A stretch of 12,323 bases of DNA from Rhodospirillales bacterium (lineage in GTDB: Bacteria > Pseudomonadota > Alphaproteobacteria > Acetobacterales > Acetobacteraceae): contig JANXXW010000332.1 in assembly GCA_025350425.1 (NCBI GenBank), positions 1 to 12,323 of the forward strand, given 5' to 3'. The position numbers and the translations under genes are program-made. A model generated the notes under the pieces. It did no database searches. It had not been told where the DNA came from and saw only the letters and a program-made list of their open reading frames with translations. This document shows, piece by piece, positions 6,879 through 12,323 of this stretch (positions are counted from its first letter, which is position 1; the number at the start of each line of letters is the position of its first letter).

Positions 6879-8210
6879 ATGCCGGATAACCGCAAGCTCC
6901 ACCTAGGCGCCTTCATGCGCCCGGTGAGCATTCACACCAGTGCCTGGCGCTACCCCGGCGCATATCCCGACGCCAACTTCAACTTCGCGCATCTGAAGCG
7001 GTTTGCGCAGAAGCTGGAGTATGGGAAGTTCGACGCTTTCTTCATGGCCGACCATCTGGCCGTGATGAACATGCCGATGGACGCGTTGAAGCGTAGTGCC
7101 ACGGTTACTTCGTTCGATCCGATGACGCTGCTGCCGGCGCTGGCCGCGGTGACGGAGCGCATTGGTTTGATCGCCACGGCGTCCACCACCTACAACGCGC
7201 CGTACCATGTGGCCCGCAAGTTCGCCTCGCTCGATCATATCAGCGGAGGCAGGGCAGGGTGGAACCTCGTGACCTCATCCAATCCGCAAGAGGCGTGGAA
7301 TTTCGGTCTGGAGGAACATGTCGAACATGACGAGCGCTACCGTCGTGCCCGCGAGTTCTTCGACGTGGTCACGGGCTTGTGGGATAGCTGGGCCGATGAC
7401 GCGTTCATTTGCGATGTCGAGAATGGAGTGTTCTTCGATCCGGCGAAGATGCACGTGCTGGACCATAAGGGGCCACATCTATCCGTGCGCGGACCGCTCA
7501 ACATCGCGCGGCCGATTCAGGGATGGCCGGTGATCGTGCAGGCCGGCGCGTCCGAAGCCGGACGACAGATCGCCGCGGAAACCGCCGAGGCAGTGTTCAG
7601 CGGCGTGATCGATATCGTCGATGCCCGGCGCTTTTACGCCGATGTGAAAGGACGTATGGCCCAGTTCGGCCGCGACCGGAATGACATGAAGATTCTGCCT
7701 GGCGCCTTCGTGATCGTGGGTGAAACGCTTGCCGAGGCGCGCGCGAAAAAGAAGCATCTCGACAGTCTGGTCAACCCGGCGAGTGCCATCGCCTCGCTCT
7801 CTGTCCGCTTGGGCCACGACGTCTCTGGCTTCGACCTGGACGGGCTTTTGCCGGAGCTTCCGCCGAGCAACGCAAGCCAAAGCGGGCAGCTCAAGCTGAT
7901 CGAGAAAGCGCGCCAGGAAAATCTGAGCGTGCGTGAGTTGGCGCAATACGTAGGTGGCAGCTTTGGCAGCCTCGAAATGATTGGAACCCCCGCCATGATC
8001 GCGGACCAGATGGAAGAATGGCTCATCACCGAGGCATCTGACGGTTTCAACGTCATGTTTCCGTTTTTGCCGCAAGGACTGGATGACTTCGTTGATCGCG
8101 TAGTGCCGGAGTTGCAGCGTCGCGAGCTGTTCCGGCGCGAATACACCGGCACAACCCTGCGCGATCACCTTGGCCTGAAACGGCCCGCAAATCGCTTTTT
8201 CAGTTCGTGA
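6879..8210 (+). CDS. NtaA/SnaA/DszA/DmoA-type FMN-dependent monooxygenase
   Basis: A complete 443-residue bacterial-luciferase-like TIM-barrel monooxygenase of the nitrilotriacetate/dibenzothiophene-sulfone/dimethylsulfide group. These enzymes use reduced FMN from a separate reductase and O2 to oxidise small carbon, nitrogen or sulfur compounds. Hallmarks are HTSAWRYP near the N-terminus, the family signature DHISGGRAGWNLVTS from D119, and the later FFDVVTGLWDSW, WPVIVQAGAS and ANRF segments. Length matches the family (about 430-460). ATG 6879 has GGAG at 6867-6870, 8 bases upstream. The substrate cannot be read from sequence; candidates in the family include aminopolycarboxylates and organosulfur compounds. 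No flavin reductase is present in the window, so the partner must be encoded elsewhere or be a general house reductase. Base composition looks somewhat lower in GC than the flanking surface genes, which could indicate separate acquisition; I did not compute it. Confidence 0.9.
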   Translation: MPDNRKLHLGAFMRPVSIHTSAWRYPGAYPDANFNFAHLKRFAQKLEYGKFDAFFMADHLAVMNMPMDALKRSATVTSFDPMTLLPALAAVTERIGLIATASTTYNAPYHVARKFASLDHISGGRAGWNLVTSSNPQEAWNFGLEEHVEHDERYRRAREFFDVVTGLWDSWADDAFICDVENGVFFDPAKMHVLDHKGPHLSVRGPLNIARPIQGWPVIVQAGASEAGRQIAAETAEAVFSGVIDIVDARRFYADVKGRMAQFGRDRNDMKILPGAFVIVGETLAEARAKKKHLDSLVNPASAIASLSVRLGHDVSGFDLDGLLPELPPSNASQSGQLKLIEKARQENLSVRELAQYVGGSFGSLEMIGTPAMIADQMEEWLITEASDGFNVMFPFLPQGLDDFVDRVVPELQRRELFRREYTGTTLRDHLGLKRPANRFFSS

Positions 8211-8356
8211 GCGGCCCGCCACGCCGACCATGCCAAGCGTGATTTCGCCGGCAAGGATAACAATTTCGAGACTGAACAGTTCCCGACCGCGGACCGTGCT
8301 GACGTTGATCGGGAGACTCCTGCACTAAAACCGATCGGCCGCGTATCGCGTTGCAA

Positions 8357-8380
8357 CTTGGCTGTCCAAAGCCGGCCCAT
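8357..8380 (+). promoter_or_regulatory. Possible RpoH (sigma-32)-like promoter for hsp20-lon
   Basis: CTTG at 8357-8360 followed after 15 bases by CCCAT at 8376-8380 resembles the CTTGAA / CCCCAT heat-shock promoter pattern. The spacing is at the short end and the -35 lacks the AA after CTTG. A start a few bases downstream would leave a very short leader before the GAGGA ribosome site. The position upstream of a heat-shock chaperone supports the idea; the match alone is weak. Confidence 0.3.
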
Positions 8381-8388
8381 CTCGGGTC

Positions 8389-8395
8389 AAGAGGA
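8389..8395 (+). promoter_or_regulatory. Ribosome-binding site fixing the hsp20 start
   Basis: AAGAGGA lies 6 bases before ATG 8402 and selects that ATG over an in-frame TTG at 8351, which has no such site. Confidence 0.75.
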
Positions 8396-8401
8396 AACAA
8401 C

Positions 8402-8791
8402 ATGGCCCGCTCCGGTGTGGATTTCATGTGGTCGGAAGCGTTGGCCCTGCTCGCGCGCACCGGCCAACAACAGCGGGAGGTCTTCCGACTGACCGGCAGC
8501 GGCTGGGAGCCGCCGATCGACATTCTGGAAACCGAAACCGGGTTGCTCGTCATCGTGGCTCTCCCAGGGGTCCGGTCCGACGATATGGAGATCGTCGTAG
8601 GCAACGGCGAACTGACCGTCAGGGGCTCGCGTCGCTGGCCAACGCTGCAGCGCCCGGCGCGCGCCCATCGCATCGAGTTGCCGCACGGACGGTTCGAACG
8701 ACGCCTCCCGCTGCCGCCCGGCGCCTACCAGCTCGTCGATCAAGACCATAAGGACGGTTGCCTCGTTCTAACGTTAAAAAGGCTCGCGTGA
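8402..8791 (+). CDS. Hsp20 family small heat-shock protein, short form
   Basis: A 129-residue ATP-independent holdase chaperone that would bind unfolding proteins in the cytoplasm. After a short N-terminal arm (residues 1-34) the alpha-crystallin domain begins with WEPPIDILETE (W35), continues through LLVIVALPGV and NGELTVRGSR, and ends with DGCLVLTLKRLA at the stop. The usual hydrophobic/acidic ALPGV signature of bacterial Hsp20 is intact. The protein ends right after the last beta strand, so the C-terminal extension with the I-x-I motif that drives higher-order assembly in most family members is missing. The stop TGA shares its A with the lon start codon, so the two proteins are almost certainly co-translated. 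Strong sequence match to the family; the loss of the tail is seen directly. Confidence 0.9.
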   Translation: MARSGVDFMWSEALALLARTGQQQREVFRLTGSGWEPPIDILETETGLLVIVALPGVRSDDMEIVVGNGELTVRGSRRWPTLQRPARAHRIELPHGRFERRLPLPPGAYQLVDQDHKDGCLVLTLKRLA

Positions 8792-11217
8792 TGGACGCCC
8801 AAGTAGATACGGCCATGGGTGAAGCCGGAGCTTCGGCGACCCTGATTTTGGTGCCCGTGATCGATGCCGTGCTTCTGCCTGGCACCGTCATGCCGCTTGC
8901 GATCGGCCGGCCCGCCGTCGCCGCGGCGCTTCAGGATGTGGCGCGAACCGAACAGCATGTTGTTGTAATTTTACAGCGCGAACCGATCACCGATCTGCCC
9001 AAGCTGGACGACCTGCACGCGATCGGAACGGAGGCGCGTCTGCTGCGCTACTTTACTGGCCGCGACGGATCGCACAACGCGATCGTGCAAGGCATCGGGC
9101 GGGTCCGCATCGAGGCCGTCCTCGACATCGCCCCGCATTCCACCGTCACCATCCAACGGATTGCCGAGCCGGAGGGAGTCGGCGCCGAGATCGATGCGCG
9201 CATGCACCAGGTGCGCGAGTGCAGCTTGGCAATTCTTGCCCTGATCGAGCAGGCGCCTCCCGAGTTGGGAGCGTCCATTCGATCGATCGAGGGCGCTGGC
9301 GCATTGGCCGATTTCGTCACCGGCCTGCTGGACGTCAAACCCGCCGAAAAGCAGGAAATTCTGGACACGGTCGATCTGCTTTCACGGCTCGACCTCGTGA
9401 TCGCCCGGCTGACCTATCGCCTCGAAGTTTTGAAGTTGTCGCAAGAGATCGGGCTTCAGACCCACCGGGCGATGGAGGGTCGCAATCGGGAGTTCCTGTT
9501 GCGCGAGCAGTTGAAGGCGATCCAGAAGGAATTGGGTGAGGCCGACGACGCGTCACCCGACCTGGACGATCTCAAGCGCAAGCTCGATGAAAGCGGTATG
9601 CCGGAGGATGTCGCCGTCCCGACCAAGCGTGAGCTGCGTCGGTTGGAGCGGATGCCCGAGGGCGCGGCGGAAGCGGGAATGGTTCGCACCTACCTCGAAT
9701 GGATGACAGAGCTGCCCTGGCGAACGGAGGCGGAGGCGCCGATTGATATCGCGCGGGCACGCCAAATTCTGGACGAGGACCACTTCGATCTCGACAAGAT
9801 CAAGCGCCGCATCCTCGAGTTTCTTGCCGTCCGCAAGCTCAATCCGGACGGCAAAGGTCCCATCCTTTGCTTCGTCGGGCCGCCTGGCGTGGGCAAGACC
9901 TCGCTAGGCCAGTCGATCGCGCGTGCCGTCGGTCACAAGTTCGCCCGGGTCAGCCTCGGCGGCGTACATGACGAGGCCGAGATTCGCGGCCACCGGCGCA
10001 CCTATGTCGGCGCCATGCCGGGCAACATCATCCAGGCGATCCGGCGCGTGGGCGAGCGCAACGGGGTTGTCATGCTGGACGAGATCGACAAGCTCGGTGC
10101 CGGCGGCTTCCAGGGCGACCCGGCGTCCGCCCTGCTGGAAGTGCTCGACCCCGAGCAGAACGGAACGTTCCGTGACGCTTACCTAGGCGTGCCTTTCGAT
10201 CTCAGCCGGATATTGTTTATCGCGACCGCCAACGTGCTCGATACCGTGCCAGGCCCGCTCCGTGACCGCATGGAGGTGGTGCGGCTGTCGGGCTACACCG
10301 CCGAGGAGAAGGTGGCGATCGCCCGTGGTCACCTGATCCCGCGCCAACTGCGGCAGAACGGGCTGCCGGCCGGTGGGGTCGCGCTGGACGATGCCGGGCT
10401 GAACCTGATCATCGACGCCTACACACGAGAAGCCGGAGTGCGAAACCTGGAGCGCGAGATCGGCGCCGTCTTCCGCAGCGTGGCCGTGCGCGTCGCCGAG
10501 GGCACCGCCATCCAGGTGCCTCCCGACAACAACAGCGGCGAGGTGCAGCACCTCGTCATCGATGCGGACGACGTCACGAGCATTTTAGGATCTGCGCGTT
10601 TCGACGCGGATGTGGCCCAGCAAACCGCCATGCCGGGCGTTGCCACCGGCTTGGCATGGACGCCGGTTGGCGGCGACATCCTGTTCATCGAGGCAAGCCG
10701 CGTCGCGGGTAACGGCAAGCTCATCCTGACCGGACAGCTCGGTGACGTCATGAAGGAGAGCGCCCAGGCCGCCATGAGCCTGCTGAAAAGCCGGGCAGGG
10801 CGGATGGGGATCGCGGCGGAATTGTTCAATGCGAGTGACGTGCACGTGCATGTCCCGGCAGGCGCCACGCCCAAGGACGGGCCGTCGGCGGGCGTCGCGA
10901 TGTTCATGTCTCTGGCTTCGTTGATAACCGGCCGCGCAGTGCCGCCCACAACAGCCATGACCGGAGAAATCAGTCTGCGGGGCCTGGTGCTGCCGGTCGG
11001 CGGCATTCGCGAGAAGGTCATCGCCGCTGCCCGGGCCGGGATCGATACCGTCATGCTGCCCGCCCGCAATCGCCGTGACCTCGATGATATCCCGCCGAGC
11101 GCCCGACAGCGGCTGCGTTTCATCTGGCTCGATACCGTGGACGACGCGCTCGCCGCCACGATCGGGTCGACCGAGGTGACCACCGTACCGTCGGCCATAA
11201 CCGTGGCGAGCGACTGA
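8791..11217 (+). CDS. lon: ATP-dependent Lon protease (LonA)
   Basis: A complete 808-residue AAA+ serine protease that unfolds and degrades damaged and regulatory proteins in the cytoplasm. In order: an N-terminal LAN/substrate-binding domain (about 15-210, from LILVPVIDAVLLPGTVMPLA), a coiled-coil linker (about 220-310, REQLKAIQKELGE), and the AAA+ module with Walker A GPPGVGKTS (363-371, K369) and Walker B VVMLDEID (D430, E431). The C-terminal protease domain has the Ser-Lys dyad S699 (KDGPSAG) and K742 (REKVIAAARAG). The 43-residue dyad spacing matches that of E. coli Lon. Length is typical of LonA and no key residue is missing. ATG 8791 overlaps the hsp20 stop by one base and has AAAAAGG (8776-8782) 8 bases upstream; in-frame codons before it fall inside hsp20. 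Neighbours are hsp20 rather than clpX or hupB, so this may be a second, stress-linked Lon. Confidence 0.96.
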   Translation: MDAQVDTAMGEAGASATLILVPVIDAVLLPGTVMPLAIGRPAVAAALQDVARTEQHVVVILQREPITDLPKLDDLHAIGTEARLLRYFTGRDGSHNAIVQGIGRVRIEAVLDIAPHSTVTIQRIAEPEGVGAEIDARMHQVRECSLAILALIEQAPPELGASIRSIEGAGALADFVTGLLDVKPAEKQEILDTVDLLSRLDLVIARLTYRLEVLKLSQEIGLQTHRAMEGRNREFLLREQLKAIQKELGEADDASPDLDDLKRKLDESGMPEDVAVPTKRELRRLERMPEGAAEAGMVRTYLEWMTELPWRTEAEAPIDIARARQILDEDHFDLDKIKRRILEFLAVRKLNPDGKGPILCFVGPPGVGKTSLGQSIARAVGHKFARVSLGGVHDEAEIRGHRRTYVGAMPGNIIQAIRRVGERNGVVMLDEIDKLGAGGFQGDPASALLEVLDPEQNGTFRDAYLGVPFDLSRILFIATANVLDTVPGPLRDRMEVVRLSGYTAEEKVAIARGHLIPRQLRQNGLPAGGVALDDAGLNLIIDAYTREAGVRNLEREIGAVFRSVAVRVAEGTAIQVPPDNNSGEVQHLVIDADDVTSILGSARFDADVAQQTAMPGVATGLAWTPVGGDILFIEASRVAGNGKLILTGQLGDVMKESAQAAMSLLKSRAGRMGIAAELFNASDVHVHVPAGATPKDGPSAGVAMFMSLASLITGRAVPPTTAMTGEISLRGLVLPVGGIREKVIAAARAGIDTVMLPARNRRDLDDIPPSARQRLRFIWLDTVDDALAATIGSTEVTTVPSAITVASD

Positions 11218-11248
11218 GCGGGCGCCACGGCCGATATCGTCGCGGCTG

Positions 11249-11285
11249 CGGCGGCATCGCGCGATCGTTACCGTCGGTGCCGCCG
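11249..11285 (+). terminator. Weak stem-loop after lon
   Basis: CGGCGGCA at 11249-11256 pairs with TGCCGCCG at 11278-11285 (8 bp stem, 21-base loop), 32 bases after the lon stop. No T-run follows, so it is at best a partial or Rho-assisted terminator or an mRNA-stabilising hairpin. Confidence 0.3.
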
Positions 11286-11300
11286 AACCGTTGCTTATCT

Positions 11301-11319
11301 GTCATCGAACCGTCATCGA
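11301..11319 (+). repeat. Short direct repeat upstream of binding-protein gene
   Basis: GTCATCGA occurs at 11301-11308 and again at 11312-11319, an 11-bp period close to one helical turn. It lies 44 bases before the start of the binding-protein gene, where a regulator site would be expected. Could equally be chance. Confidence 0.3.
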
Positions 11320-11350
11320 CGTTCAGCTATCTGCATGCGCACCACACATG

Positions 11351-11356
11351 AAGAGA
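11351..11356 (+). promoter_or_regulatory. Ribosome-binding site fixing the binding-protein start
   Basis: AAGAGA lies 6 bases before ATG 11363. An earlier in-frame ATG at 11348 has no such site upstream, so 11363 is preferred. Confidence 0.6.
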
Positions 11357-11362
11357 ACACGC

Positions 11363-12323
11363 ATGTCGCTTAATCGCCGTAGCTTGCTGACAACCAGCCT
11401 GGGCCTGGCCACACTCGGCGTGACAGGTTTGCCCGGTTCGGCCTCAGCCGCTGACCTTCCCGGCCCGCAAATCTCCGCCACGCTGATCGATGCCGCCAAG
11501 AAGGAAGGACTGATTAACGTCATCACGCTGCCCCCCGACTGGGCAAACTGGGGCGTTACCATGGAGCGCTTCCAGCAGCTCTACGGGATCAAACTCGACG
11601 ACGCGAACCCCGACGGCAGCTCGGCCGAGGAACTGCAGGCCATCCGCAGCCTCAAAAGCCAGGCCCGCGCCCCTGACGTCGTCGATGTCGGCCCGTCTTT
11701 CGCGGCGGCTGGCGTTAAGGAAAAACTGTTCCAGCCCTACAAGGTCGCGACCTGGGACGAGATTCCAGACGACGTGAAGAGCCCGGACGGGTTTTGGTAC
11801 GGTGACTACTTCGGGGTCGAGAGCTTTGCCGTGAACACCAATGTGGTGAAGTCGGTGCCGCAGACCTGGGCTGATCTCAAGAAGCCCGAATACAAGGGTA
11901 TGATTGCCCTGAACGGCAATCCGCTCGGTGCCGGCGCCGCTTTCGGCGCGGTGTTCGCGGCCGCTCTCGCCAATGGCGGCAGCTTCGACAACATCGCACC
12001 CGGAATCGAATTCTTCGGTGAACTGGCAAAGCTGGGCAACCTGAACCCGGCCGTTGCGTCACCCGCCAGCCTGATCGCCGGGCAGACGCCCGTGGTGATC
12101 AACTGGGACTATCTGAGCCTGGGCTACAAGAAGCAGGCTGAGGGCAAGGCCGTGATCGATGTGCTGGTTCCGAAGGAGGCGCCACCGTTCGGCAATTTCT
12201 ACTGCCAGGCGATCAGTGCCTTCGCGCCACACCCGAATGCGGCGAAGCTGTGGATGGAATACGTGTATTCAGACGAGGGCCAGCTCGCGTTCCTCGGCGG
12301 TTTCGCCCATCCCATCCGCTTCA
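11363..12323 (+). CDS. ABC transporter periplasmic substrate-binding protein, 5' part
   Basis: The gene runs off the window end after 320 codons. The N-terminus MSLNRRSLL followed by a hydrophobic stretch and an A-S-A cleavage site (after A29) is a signal peptide with a twin-arginine-like R5-R6 pair, so export may use Tat rather than Sec. The mature part looks like a type 2 periplasmic binding protein of the extracellular solute-binding family 1/6 group (Fe3+, polyamine or phosphonate-type). Matching blocks include ERFQQLYGIKL, ARAPDVVDVGPSF, FGVESFAVNTNVVKSVPQTW, KPEYKGMIAL and the terminal YVYSDEGQLAFL. The substrate cannot be assigned. Permease and ATPase genes would be expected downstream, outside the window. 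Start chosen from the ribosome site; ATG 11348 would add five residues. Confidence 0.87.
   Translation, partial: MSLNRRSLLTTSLGLATLGVTGLPGSASAADLPGPQISATLIDAAKKEGLINVITLPPDWANWGVTMERFQQLYGIKLDDANPDGSSAEELQAIRSLKSQARAPDVVDVGPSFAAAGVKEKLFQPYKVATWDEIPDDVKSPDGFWYGDYFGVESFAVNTNVVKSVPQTWADLKKPEYKGMIALNGNPLGAGAAFGAVFAAALANGGSFDNIAPGIEFFGELAKLGNLNPAVASPASLIAGQTPVVINWDYLSLGYKKQAEGKAVIDVLVPKEAPPFGNFYCQAISAFAPHPNAAKLWMEYVYSDEGQLAFLGGFAHPIRF

Larger units (their letters stand above)
8211..8401. other. Intergenic region upstream of the hsp20-lon operon
   Basis: 191 bp after the monooxygenase stop. It contains a possible heat-shock promoter near the 3' end and the hsp20 ribosome site. No strong Rho-independent terminator is visible after the monooxygenase. 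The monooxygenase frame stays open past its stop through this stretch (about 8211-8401), but with no start codon context or recognisable domain I do not call a gene. A 32-codon ORF from ATG 8230 has no ribosome site and is also not called. Confidence 0.5.

Noticed and set aside
8331..8338. CCGATCGG palindrome as an operator (also seen at 1942-1949)
   Set aside because: Short GC-rich palindromes are expected by chance here and the two sites share no further context.
8211..8401. Readthrough frame after the monooxygenase stop as an extra protein segment or lost gene
   Set aside because: Family members end at the ANRF segment as this one does. The following open stretch has no start signal and resembles nothing I recognise.
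8211..8401. ROSE-type RNA thermometer upstream of hsp20
   Set aside because: No TTGCT/TCGCT-type anti-Shine-Dalgarno near the AAGAGGA site and no clear pairing that would mask it.

Overview
The window is high-GC (roughly two-thirds G+C by eye) bacterial chromosome with tight gene packing. It looks like an alphaproteobacterium. The calcium-dependent secreted-protein repeats, TPR-sulfotransferase and TPR-glycosyltransferase proteins, NtaA-type flavin monooxygenase and Hsp20-Lon pair suggest Rhodospirillales/Acetobacteraceae or a related order. That placement is inference; there is no rRNA or other marker gene here. I see no tRNA, rRNA, CRISPR array, insertion sequence, integrase or phage gene.

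Region 1 (1-6651) looks like a cell-surface region. It opens with the 3' end of a large secreted protein: an FG-GAP/VCBS-type calcium motif, two nearly identical 111-residue cadherin-like modules, a degenerate RTX-like region and a type I secretion-like C-terminus. Next, on the same strand, is a TPR-sulfotransferase that begins with an intact SEC-C-type Cys motif. It converges on, and overlaps by 16 bp, two minus-strand genes that overlap each other by 11 bp: a TPR protein with a GT9/heptosyltransferase-like C-terminal domain, followed by a GT4-type glycosyltransferase. Together they could build or decorate a sulfated glycan or glycoprotein at the cell surface, possibly on the secreted protein itself. 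That link rests on proximity only.

Region 2 (6652-8210) is a 227-bp divergent intergenic stretch followed by a complete flavin-dependent monooxygenase of the NtaA/SnaA/DszA/DmoA type. No flavin reductase partner lies in the window.

Region 3 (8402-11217) is a two-gene protein-quality-control operon. It holds a short Hsp20 small heat-shock protein that ends without the usual C-terminal I-x-I tail, and a full-length LonA ATP-dependent protease. The hsp20 stop and the lon start share one base. The lon gene is not next to clpX or hupB, so it may be an accessory copy.

Region 4 (11363-12323) is the 5' part of a periplasmic substrate-binding protein with a twin-arginine-like signal peptide. It is cut by the window edge; its permease and ATPase genes would be expected downstream.
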